From Alphaproteobacteria bacterium (GTDB lineage Bacteria > Pseudomonadota > Alphaproteobacteria > Caulobacterales > Maricaulaceae), in contig JANSXV010000001.1 of NCBI GenBank assembly GCA_024742735.1, forward strand, positions 186,001 through 250,000: 64,000 bases of DNA, read 5' to 3'. This document shows positions 55,930-64,000 of the stretch, one piece after another. The notes under the pieces were generated by a model. It did not search any database, was not told where the DNA came from, and was given only the letters and a program-made list of their open reading frames with translations. The translations under genes were made by a program, and so were the position numbers. Position 1 is the stretch's first letter, and each line of letters starts with the position of its first letter.

Positions 55930-57047
55930 GCGCCATGCTGTGCGCCGGACTGATGAGCGGCACCTCGCTTGACGGGGTGGACGCCGCGCTGATCGAGACT
56001 GACGGCGAGCGAGTCCTGCGCTTCGGGCCGGGTGCGGAGACCGCCTACACCAGAGAGGAGCGCGCCGTGCTGCAGCGCGCCGTGGACGCCGCGCTCGCCT
56101 GGCGTTTCGACGGGCCGGAGCCTGAGGTATTCGCCGAGGCCGAGGCGGTTCTGACCGAGACCCATGCCCGCGCCATCGGCGCGCTGTGCGAGAAGGCCGG
56201 AATCGCCTCGGCGCAGCTCGACCTGGTCGGGTTCCACGGTCAGACCGTCATCCACATCCCGCCCGAAGGCGATCAGAGCGGCCGCACGCGCCAGCTTGGC
56301 GATGGCGAGGCCTTGGCGAACCGGCTCGGTTGCGCCGTGGCGTTCGACTTCCGAACCGCCGACATGGGCGCCGGCGGGCAGGGCGCGCCGCTCGCCCCGG
56401 CCTGGCACCGGGCGCTGGTGGAGACCTCAGGCCTTGAAACGCCCATCGGCGTTCTGAATATCGGCGGCGTGGCGAACCTGACCCTGATCGGAAGCACCGG
56501 CGAGCTGACCGCCTTCGACACCGGACCGGGCAACGGCCTCATCGACGCCTGGGTGGCGGAAAAGACTGGCGGGGTGATGGACACGGACGGGGCGCTCAGT
56601 GCGCGCGGACGGATCCTGGAAGCCGGGCTCGCAGAGCTTCTCTCTCATCCCCATTTCGCCAAGATGGGCCCGAAATCTCTGGACCGCTGGGACTTCTCTC
56701 TAGACCCCGCGCGCAACCTGACCATCGAAGACGGCGCCGCAACGCTGGCCGAATTCACCGCGCGCACCGTCGCCATGGGGCTCGACGGCGCGCCGGAACG
56801 GCCGTCCCGGCTGATCGTCTGCGGCGGCGGTCGCAAGAACAAGGACCTCATGGCCCGCATCGCGCGGGCCTGCGCCCTGCCGCTGGTGACAGCCGAGGCC
56901 GTGGGCTGGCGCGGTGATCTGATCGAAGCCGAAGCCTTCGCCTTCCTCGCCGCCCGCACGGCGAAGGGCCTGCCCATCAGCTGGCCGGGCACGACCGGCG
57001 TGAAGCAGGCGCTGAGCGGGGGGCGGGTGGTCTCAAAACAATTTTGA
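55926..57047 (+). CDS. anmK: Anhydro-N-acetylmuramic acid kinase
   Basis: AnmK cleaves and phosphorylates 1,6-anhydroMurNAc from recycled peptidoglycan, giving MurNAc-6-phosphate. The 373-residue protein starts MSAMLCAGLMSGTSLDGVDA, the ASKHA phosphate-binding motif. It continues with VGFHGQTV, FDTGPGNGLIDAW, LIVCGGGRKN and EAEAFAFLAAR. Length is normal. It is translationally coupled to the AsmA-like gene. MurQ and the other recycling genes are not in the window. Just after the stop the base composition changes sharply. Confidence 0.95.
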   Translation: MSAMLCAGLMSGTSLDGVDAALIETDGERVLRFGPGAETAYTREERAVLQRAVDAALAWRFDGPEPEVFAEAEAVLTETHARAIGALCEKAGIASAQLDLVGFHGQTVIHIPPEGDQSGRTRQLGDGEALANRLGCAVAFDFRTADMGAGGQGAPLAPAWHRALVETSGLETPIGVLNIGGVANLTLIGSTGELTAFDTGPGNGLIDAWVAEKTGGVMDTDGALSARGRILEAGLAELLSHPHFAKMGPKSLDRWDFSLDPARNLTIEDGAATLAEFTARTVAMGLDGAPERPSRLIVCGGGRKNKDLMARIARACALPLVTAEAVGWRGDLIEAEAFAFLAARTAKGLPISWPGTTGVKQALSGGRVVSKQF

Positions 57048-57106
57048 AATGCAACCCGTTTTCCGAGCATGGGAATCAGCTGAGAGTTGCATCCGTATGT
57101 GTCTAA

Positions 57107-57478
57107 AGGTATTTAGAATACGAGTATGTAGGTAAAGTAGACGAGTTAAGAGTTCTCGCTACGCGGGACGGTGTTGCCAGTTTAGCAATCCATTCGAAGG
57201 TGCACGAGCTTAATCGCGCAGACTGGCGATTTTCGCAACACATCAATGTTTATGAACCTGCAGATATTAAAGAAGAAATAAAAGAAAAGATTTTCAAGTA
57301 TTTATATTATATGGGATTGGAGTATGGAGTCTTTGATTTTATAATGGACAGAGGTGGGGACATTGTCTTTTTGGAATGCAACTCCGACGGTCAATGGCTT
57401 GGTTATGCGCATAAGGCTGGCTGCGAAGACGATTTCGTTGGTCTTTTTGCATCGATGGTTCGCTCTATGCATATTTAG
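57107..57478 (+). pseudogene. C-terminal remnant of an ATP-grasp peptide ligase (graspetide/MvdD-type)
   Basis: The frame is open from a TAA at 57104 to the TAG at 57476. It encodes about 123 residues corresponding to the last third of an ATP-grasp ligase: EYVGKVDELRVLATRDGV, AIHSKVHELNRADWR, GLEYGVFDFIMDRGGD and VFLECNSDGQW. The pattern of ELRV, DWR, D-F and FLExNxxGQW is that of ATP-grasp enzymes that install ester or amide cross-links in graspetides (microviridin type). The N-terminal two thirds, including the ATP-binding lysines, are missing, and no full start is seen (a GTG at 57200 is internal). Codon use is A+T-rich compared with its neighbours, indicating transfer followed by decay. 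Confidence 0.7.
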
Positions 57479-58574
57479 CGTATTATCTTTAATTTCATGT
57501 AGGGCATGCGATGTTCAAGGTCAGGCGGTGTTTTCCGGCAGTGCCATTGCTCAAGCCGCAGAGCATATTCGCGCCTACGGGCCCAAATTCATTGTTTCCA
57601 ATGAGGCGCATTCAGACGGCGTGACGCGTTTTATTTCGGCCTGCTTTTATAGCGAGTTGACCGAGCTCCTACATGTGCCGATGTTAGCGGCGGAGACTCT
57701 GCGAGCGGCTGAAAGCATTGAACCGCATCCTTATGATCATACAAGGATACAAGGCTACTATATTTCAAGCCCGCATTTCGATGATCTTTTCCACGTTGCT
57801 GGTCAAAGTGCAGCGACGCTCCAGGGCTATGATCGGGTAGGGCCTGCGACGGTGGACCGGCGGTCCCTGGCCGAGGCGGGCTATCATCCCTCAAGGTGGA
57901 ATATTCGCGATCGATCAAGCGCCATGTTTCTCCTTGCCGCCCTGGATCGACAGGAATTGGACGGCGCGGTGTTCGTCCATGTCGGACCCGGCCATGCCGA
58001 CCGCGAGTTCCACACGCGCAATGGCGGTCTCACCACCGGCTTGGCCGGTCACCTGCAAGACCTGTCAGGCGCGCGAGTTGTCTCGATCGACAACGCGCTC
58101 TCGGAACTCTCCGATTTCTGGACCGACAAATTCTTCCCGTGCCCTTCGCATGTGGACTTCGAGGTGGTGTCGATAGTGGTTCAAGTGCGCGCCAATGTCG
58201 TTCATTGCATCCTTAAGTCAGATTTCAAACCGCATCGGCCGATCCATGACATTAATGTCGTGGATCGACCCGCCGCACGCAGCAACGGTTTCGTCGCGCC
58301 TGAAGGTTGGATTTGCAATCACCGCACCGTCTTTTCGGGGCCGATCCCCGAGGCGCTGGCCGACAGCGCCGCTTTGCGTGTGACGGTGATGCAGCGTGAC
58401 GGCGTGGGGCGGTATGTCCAGGGATGGCGAGAGCATGTTGAAAGGCCGCTGCCGGCACAGGTCAGCCTCTATCCGCTCGCGACCGATGAAATGACAGTCA
58501 TCTGGGAAGCCCTCGATGAGGACGGCCAGGTCGCCAACCGGATAACTGATGAGGTGACTTCATCTCGCCCCTGA
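57405..58574 (+). CDS. Secreted ChaN/EreA-superfamily-like protein of unknown function
   Basis: From ATG 57405 the 389-residue protein has a basic n-region (MRIRLAAK), a hydrophobic stretch ending FSVLSLISC (possible lipobox), then a domain with FIVSNEAHSDGVTRF, PMLAAETLRAAE, GYYISSPHFDDL and FVHVGPGHADREFH. The order of E-x-H, Ala-Glu-Thr, and G-H-A resembles the erythromycin-esterase/ChaN/TIKI superfamily of metal-dependent hydrolases or haem binders; no close family is recognised. The start overlaps the ATP-grasp remnant by 74 bp and is uncertain. The first 300 bp are A+T-rich, the remainder matches the host. Confidence 0.55.
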   Translation: MRIRLAAKTISLVFLHRWFALCIFSVLSLISCRACDVQGQAVFSGSAIAQAAEHIRAYGPKFIVSNEAHSDGVTRFISACFYSELTELLHVPMLAAETLRAAESIEPHPYDHTRIQGYYISSPHFDDLFHVAGQSAATLQGYDRVGPATVDRRSLAEAGYHPSRWNIRDRSSAMFLLAALDRQELDGAVFVHVGPGHADREFHTRNGGLTTGLAGHLQDLSGARVVSIDNALSELSDFWTDKFFPCPSHVDFEVVSIVVQVRANVVHCILKSDFKPHRPIHDINVVDRPAARSNGFVAPEGWICNHRTVFSGPIPEALADSAALRVTVMQRDGVGRYVQGWREHVERPLPAQVSLYPLATDEMTVIWEALDEDGQVANRITDEVTSSRP

Positions 58575-58603
58575 GGCGGGTTGCGAACCTCGGCAATCCG
58601 CCC

Positions 58604-59287
58604 CTAGCGCCGTGACCCCGCCGGCTGCTCGCGGCGCTCCACGACGACCTGGGGGATGCGCTTGTCGAGATAGGCCTTCGCGGAAGCCTGCAGCTGTTCC
58701 ACATGGTTGGAGAACAGGTGACCGGCGCCGGGGATGATGTCGGTGCTGATCGTGATGCCCTTCTGGGTGCGCACCTTGCTCATGGCGCGCTCCATCTCGT
58801 CATGGGGGACGATGGCGTCGGAATCGCCATGGACGATGAGGCCTGAGGCCGGGCAGGGCGCCAGGAAGGTGAAGTCGTACATGTTCGTCGGCGGCGCCAC
58901 CGCGACGAAGCCTGCGATCTCCGGCCGTCGCATGAGCAGCTGCATGGCGATCCACGCGCCGAAGGAGTGACCGGCCACCCAGCAGAACTGTGCGTTGGGA
59001 TTGTGCGCCTGGGCCCAGTCCAGCGCCGTGGCGGCGTCGGACAGTTCGCCCAGACCCTGGTCATAGGTTCCCTGGCTGCGGCCCACGCCCCGGAAATTGA
59101 AGCGCAGGACCGAGAAGCCGCGCTCCTTATAATCGTCATACATCATGACGTTGACCGGCGCTTCCATATGGCCGCCGCCCTTGGGGTGGGCGTGCAGGAC
59201 CAGCGCGATCGGCGCGGTCGGGTCCTTGGCGGGGCTGTACTTGCCTTCAAGACGGCCTGCGGGGCCGGGAATGATCACGTCGGGCAT
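58604..59287 (-). CDS. Alpha/beta hydrolase (serine hydrolase fold)
   Basis: The 227-residue cytoplasmic protein has the nucleophile elbow GHSFGAW (Ser108), the acid residue in HGDSDAIVP (Asp157) and the catalytic His190 in PGAGHLF, plus LHAHPKGGG and FNFRGVGRSQGTYD. This matches a conserved proteobacterial family near dienelactone hydrolases with unassigned substrate. It is divergent from iscR across 225 bp, a gap that contains the iscR promoter. The 29 bp between its stop and the ChaN-like gene end carry nothing notable. Confidence 0.87.
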   Translation of the reverse strand: MPDVIIPGPAGRLEGKYSPAKDPTAPIALVLHAHPKGGGHMEAPVNVMMYDDYKERGFSVLRFNFRGVGRSQGTYDQGLGELSDAATALDWAQAHNPNAQFCWVAGHSFGAWIAMQLLMRRPEIAGFVAVAPPTNMYDFTFLAPCPASGLIVHGDSDAIVPHDEMERAMSKVRTQKGITISTDIIPGAGHLFSNHVEQLQASAKAYLDKRIPQVVVERREQPAGSRR

Positions 59288-59383
59288 GGAGGGAGACGGT
59301 CCTGCTGGTCTTTTCCTGAGTCCTGCGCTCGGGTATTGATTGCCCCCGGAGACAGCACCAGATATAAAAAGCGATCCAAATTC

Positions 59384-59411
59384 TTGACCTGGCGGTATGG
59401 GAACCTAATTC
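59384..59411 (+). promoter_or_regulatory. Probable iscR-nifS-sufB promoter
   Basis: A -35 box TTGACC (59384-59389) and -10-like TAATTC (59406-59411) are separated by 16 bp. Over the -10 region lies GGGAA-CCTAA-TTCCC (59399-59413), a small inverted repeat followed by GTTCCC, a possible regulator site. It sits about 100 bp upstream of the iscR start. Confidence 0.5.
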
Positions 59412-59512
59412 CCGTTCCCGACGCCAGGTTCGTACGGCGAAACGGCCTCTTAGCACGGCAAGGCCCACCAGTGCGAGCGTGGCGTGCGGCTTTATCAGGG
59501 GAGGGACTGAAT

Positions 59513-59977
59513 ATGAAGCTGAGCACCAAAGGGCGTTACGCCGTCATGGCGATGGCCGACCTGGCGCGCAGCAGCGAGGACCGTCCGGTTCCGCTGGGCG
59601 ATATCGCCTCGCGCCAGGAAATTTCTTTGTCTTATCTCGAACAGCTGTTTGCGAAGCTGCGCCGCGCCGGGCTGGTGAAGTCCGTGCGAGGTCCAGGCGG
59701 CGGCTACCGCATGGCGCGCTCGCTGGCCGAGACGCGGGTGGCGGACATCATGCTGGCGGTTGAAGAGCCCGTCGACGTGACGCGCTGCCAGCATCAGAAC
59801 AAGGGCTGCATGGATGGCGGCCGGCGCTGCATCACCCACGATCTGTGGGATGAGCTGGGCCGGCACATTCATCTGTTCCTGAACGGCGTGACGCTGGAGG
59901 ACGTGGTGGAGCGCCGCGTGCTTGGCGCGTCTCTGCGTCATGCCGGCGAACCGGCGATGGAGGCTGCGGCGGAGTGA
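59513..59977 (+). CDS. iscR: Rrf2-family Fe-S cluster-sensing regulator IscR
   Basis: The 154-residue protein starts MKLSTKGRYAVMAMADLA and has the Rrf2 winged helix (ISLSYLEQLFAKLRRAGLVKSVRG split as SYLEQLFAKL, GLVKSVRGPGGGY). The [2Fe-2S] ligands are Cys92, Cys99 and Cys106, with His109 near. Spacing is C-x6-C-x6-C rather than the C-x5-C-x5-C of E. coli. IscR senses cluster supply and controls the downstream suf/isc genes. GGGAGGG lies 9 bp before the ATG. Its TGA overlaps the GTG start of the desulfurase. Confidence 0.93.
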   Translation: MKLSTKGRYAVMAMADLARSSEDRPVPLGDIASRQEISLSYLEQLFAKLRRAGLVKSVRGPGGGYRMARSLAETRVADIMLAVEEPVDVTRCQHQNKGCMDGGRRCITHDLWDELGRHIHLFLNGVTLEDVVERRVLGASLRHAGEPAMEAAAE

Positions 59978-61113
59978 GGGTCTATCTGGACCATAACGCC
60001 ACCGCTCCGGTGCGTTCCGAGGCGATTCAGACCGTCGCGGACGCCCTGCGCGCCGGGGGCAATGCCTCCTCGGTGCACGCAGCGGGCAGGGCGGCGCGGG
60101 CTTCCATGGAACGAGCCCGCGCCGCCATAGCCCGCCACGTGTGTGCGCGCGCAGAAGACCTCGTCTTCACCTCCGGCGGTTCCGAAGCGAACACGCTGGC
60201 CATCCACGCCGCCCGCCAGCTGGGCGTTGAGCGTCTCATCATCTCGGCGATCGAGCACGAGGCGGTGCGCGCGGCGGCCGAGGCCAGCGGCCTGCCCGTC
60301 GAAATCTGGCCGGTGGATACAAGCGGCCGGGTTGATTTGTCGTGGTTGGAAACCCGACTAAATGACTCAGGTAATGAGTCCCTCCTGATCGCCCTGATGG
60401 CCGCCAACAACGAGACCGGCGTGATCCAGCCCTACGCGGCGGCCGGGCGCCTGATTCGCGAGGCGGGGCATTACTTCCACATCGATGCGGTGCAGATGAC
60501 CGGCAAGGCCGACTTCGATTTCGCCGGCTCGCTCGCCCATTTCGCGGCGCTGTCCTCGCACAAGGCCGGTGGACCGCAGGGCGCCGGCGCGCTGATCGCG
60601 GCCTGCGACGCCCAGGTCGCCCCGCTGATCCATGGCGGCGGTCAGGAGAAGAACCGGCGTGGCGGTACTGAGAATGTCGCCGGCATTTGCGGCTTCGCGG
60701 CTGCGGTCGAAGCGGCTGCGGCGGACGCCGGTGAGGCGGATCGCCAGCGCGCCCTGCGCGACCGGCTTGAGCAGACCCTGAAGGCGAAGGCGCCAGAGGT
60801 GGTGATCTGGGGCGCGGAAGCTGAGCGCCTGCCCAACACCACCTGTCTGTCCGCGCCGGGCTGGCCCAGCGAAATTCAGGTCATCGCCCTGGATCTTGAA
60901 GGCTTTGAAGTGAGCGCCGGTTCGGCCTGCTCCTCGGGCAAGGTCCGCAAGAGCGCGGTGCTCGACGCCATGGGCGCCAGCGAGGAACACGCTAAAACCG
61001 CCCTGAGGATCAGCCTGGGCTGGACGACGACGCAGGACGATATCGACCGCTTCGCCAACGCCTGGCTGTCAAACTACGAACGCGTGCGGCCCAGAGCGGC
61101 CGCCGCCGTCTGA
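59974..61113 (+). CDS. Cysteine desulfurase (NifS/IscS class)
   Basis: The enzyme takes sulfur from cysteine for Fe-S assembly. The 379-residue PLP enzyme begins at GTG 59974 (MRVYLDHNATAPVR). It has Asp171 in HIDAVQ, PLP Lys197 in SSHKAGG and the active-site Cys319 in SAGSACSSGK (class I loop). The GTGA overlap with iscR ensures coupling. In alphaproteobacterial suf operons this gene accompanies a second desulfurase (sufS), which would lie beyond the window. Confidence 0.95.
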   Translation: MRVYLDHNATAPVRSEAIQTVADALRAGGNASSVHAAGRAARASMERARAAIARHVCARAEDLVFTSGGSEANTLAIHAARQLGVERLIISAIEHEAVRAAAEASGLPVEIWPVDTSGRVDLSWLETRLNDSGNESLLIALMAANNETGVIQPYAAAGRLIREAGHYFHIDAVQMTGKADFDFAGSLAHFAALSSHKAGGPQGAGALIAACDAQVAPLIHGGGQEKNRRGGTENVAGICGFAAAVEAAAADAGEADRQRALRDRLEQTLKAKAPEVVIWGAEAERLPNTTCLSAPGWPSEIQVIALDLEGFEVSAGSACSSGKVRKSAVLDAMGASEEHAKTALRISLGWTTTQDDIDRFANAWLSNYERVRPRAAAAV

Positions 61114-61133
61114 TACGACGAGGAAGGATGTAA

Positions 61134-62636
<1,503 letters not shown>

Positions 62637-62640
62637 ACTG

Positions 62641-63117
62641 ATGTTCGGTCGAATGATCGAGAATTGGGCGCGTGGCCAGCAGAGGAAAGATATCCAGAAT
62701 TGGGTGGACTCTCTGCGGGGAAGCGACGGTCATGAACTTGGGTTCGTTGTCGCGCAAGCCTCCGAATATCGACATGTGCTGCTTGAAAGCGGCATCAATC
62801 TTCTGAGGCCGTCAATAGAAGCTGAACTTGATCCAAACCTGACTGGCAGGTTGAGTAGGCAAATTGTCGATCTGCAGAAGCAAGGTCGGCAAGTAGCTGC
62901 GCCGGGCCTGATGGTTTGGGTCCATTCTTTGCGCGCAGTACAGGTCGCTGAGATTAGATATCTCGGGCGCGAAATGTGGGGGCATCTCTCGCGCGGGTTT
63001 CCTTTTGCTCACGAGGCGGCGTTCGATTTCTTGCAACAGACAGGCGTTCGGATGCGTTTGGAAAATCACGATATCTTCCCAGAGGGCCTCGCGCCTTTGG
63101 CGGAGCCGCAGCCATGA
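62641..63117 (+). CDS. Uncharacterised soluble protein inserted after sufB
   Basis: The 158-residue protein starts MFGRMIENWARGQQRKDIQN four bases after the sufB stop. It is mainly helical, without signal peptide or membrane segment, and its middle (ELDPNLTGRLSRQIVDLQKQG) reads like an amphipathic helix pair. Base composition is lower in GC than in its neighbours. I do not recognise the family. The ATGA overlap with the next gene and the position inside a suf operon suggest either a role in Fe-S metabolism or recent insertion. Confidence 0.6.
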   Translation: MFGRMIENWARGQQRKDIQNWVDSLRGSDGHELGFVVAQASEYRHVLLESGINLLRPSIEAELDPNLTGRLSRQIVDLQKQGRQVAAPGLMVWVHSLRAVQVAEIRYLGREMWGHLSRGFPFAHEAAFDFLQQTGVRMRLENHDIFPEGLAPLAEPQP

Positions 63118-63425
63118 CCCACCGCTACTGGTTCGCCCGCCGCAGCGCTGACAGCGCCGCGCGGCCCATGCCCCACACGGTACAGCCGGTGAGCTGGGAA
63201 GGCTGGGCGTGCATCGCGGCGTGCGCCTCGCTCATCGGCCTTGGCGCGCTCATGTGGGTGGATGTGGCGTCCCAAGGCCTTTCCGGCGGCTGGATGGGGC
63301 TGGTGTTTCTGGGCGTGATCGGCGGCGGGGCGCTGTTCGCCGCCGCCGGCGCGAAAACAGACCCTGAGCACACGGCGGCCGACTATCGCGCCGGCCGCGT
63401 GAAGGGGAGCGGGAAGAGCGCATGA
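63114..63425 (+). CDS. Uncharacterised two-helix membrane protein
   Basis: The 103-residue protein has a basic N terminus, two transmembrane helices (about 28-48 and 60-78) and a basic C-terminal tail (ADYRAGRVKGSGKSA). Its ATG overlaps the stop of the preceding gene and its stop overlaps the start of the next, so three genes are coupled. The family is not recognised. Confidence 0.6.
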   Translation: MTHRYWFARRSADSAARPMPHTVQPVSWEGWACIAACASLIGLGALMWVDVASQGLSGGWMGLVFLGVIGGGALFAAAGAKTDPEHTAADYRAGRVKGSGKSA

Positions 63426-64000
63426 TGGTGATTGCGGCCCTATCTGCATTGAGCCTTCAGGCCATGGTCTATCCGGACTGTTCCGAGCCGGAGCTGGAGC
63501 CACGGGTGGCCTGTGCGCTGGATGCCGGGGACGGAACTGGCTGGCGGCTGGTGTTCGAGTTCGATCCCGAAGGTCCCCGGGCGCGGGAGGTCGACATCCT
63601 CGTCGTCGCTGTGGACGGCGCGCCGGTTCAGCGCCTGTCCTATCCGCTGGAGCGCGGGTTTCTGCCGCCGGAGTTGACCGACCTCGACGGGGACGGTCTG
63701 GACGACCTGCTGCTGCCGCTATCGACGGGGATGGTGAACTCGGAGTGGCGGATCGCCTTCGGGACGGGCGACGGGTTCGCCGACGCTGAAGGCGAGCCTG
63801 TGTACGGTCACACGGTCGAGGCGGCGGCGCCGGGCCTGTTCGCCGTTCACGCGCGCGGATCAGCCGGCCGGCACGATGTCGCCTTCCATGCTCGCGACGG
63901 GCTCGCCATTCCGGTCGAGGCGACGGTGGCGATCACGTTTGACGAAGAGGGCGCGCAGTGCGCGCTGATCACGCAGGACGCCCCGCGTCCTGAAGAGGTT
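63422..64000 (+). CDS. Secreted protein with a calcium-binding-like DxDGDG motif, cut by the window end
   Basis: The frame starts at ATG 63422 and stays open through the last base, giving at least 193 residues. MMVIAALSALSLQAMVYPD is a short signal peptide. The motif TDLDGDGLDDLLLPL resembles the calcium-binding loop of FG-GAP/VCBS-type repeats or EF-hand-like loops. The remaining visible sequence is beta-rich. Its length and ending are unknown. It is coupled to the preceding membrane protein by ATGA. Confidence 0.6.
   Translation, partial: MMVIAALSALSLQAMVYPDCSEPELEPRVACALDAGDGTGWRLVFEFDPEGPRAREVDILVVAVDGAPVQRLSYPLERGFLPPELTDLDGDGLDDLLLPLSTGMVNSEWRIAFGTGDGFADAEGEPVYGHTVEAAAPGLFAVHARGSAGRHDVAFHARDGLAIPVEATVAITFDEEGAQCALITQDAPRPEEV

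Noticed and set aside
57200-57478. ATP-grasp fragment as a complete 92-residue gene from GTG 57200
   Set aside because: The GTG is inside the conserved HSKVHELNRADWR segment; coding similarity begins upstream at 57107 and the N-terminal two thirds are absent.

Overview
The window is a stretch of high-GC, gene-dense alphaproteobacterial chromosome. Several features point to the Caulobacterales/Maricaulales/Hyphomonadales group: a lexA gene with a GTTC-N7-GTTC SOS box, a split trp gene set next to lexA and ppiD, a DUF2336 protein, a polar coiled-coil membrane protein resembling TipN, a bactofilin paired with an M23 peptidase, and an alpha-type IscR-NifS-SufB cluster. The taxon is inferred from gene content. 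I saw no rRNA, tRNA, CRISPR array, insertion sequence or replication origin.

Layout. 1-7.7 kb: lexA, trpC, trpD, trpG, a divergently oriented YibQ-type protein, then trpE and ppiD. 7.8-13.3 kb: tpiA, a degenerate receiver-domain protein, secG, a MAPEG protein, pyrG, rpmF with a clear terminator, and a methyltransferase. 13.3-22 kb: a large secreted M14 peptidase, typA, the TipN-like protein, a small membrane protein, a DUF418 protein and a GGCT-like protein. 22-28.5 kb: tyrosine catabolism (maiA and hppD divergent, then a MarR regulator), an alternative oxidase, a secreted phosphoesterase with a possible Pho box, and DUF2336. 28.6-33.2 kb: a PAN-type secreted protein, a bacterial voltage-gated sodium channel overlapping a class A PBP tail to tail, a YcgN protein and a higBA toxin-antitoxin pair. 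33.2-36.6 kb: accC-accB-aroQ facing thiS-thiG. 36.7-40.6 kb: three unrecognised envelope proteins, a DsbA-like lipoprotein and an M48 protease. 40.7-52.4 kb: rne, amiC, mrcA, prfB (with programmed frameshift), bactofilin plus M23 peptidase, DUF455 and bcp. 52.4-64 kb: a giant AsmA-like protein, anmK, a low-GC accessory patch, a hydrolase, and iscR-nifS-sufB running into three unrecognised genes, the last cut by the window end.

Envelope biogenesis is the recurring theme. Two class A PBPs, an N-acetylmuramoyl amidase, an M23 peptidase with its bactofilin, AnmK (recycling), PpiD, an M48/TPR protease, a DsbA-like oxidoreductase and an AsmA-like lipid-transport candidate all lie within the window. 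Most genes are close-packed with 4-bp ATGA/GTGA overlaps, including several convergent pairs whose stop codons overlap.

The parts least explained by known biology are: the 57.1-58.6 kb patch, which holds the remnant of an ATP-grasp peptide ligase followed by a secreted ChaN/EreA-like protein; the unknown trio inserted after sufB; the unknown trio at 36.7-38.3 kb; the receiver protein without a phosphorylatable Asp; and three different palindromic intergenic repeat elements.
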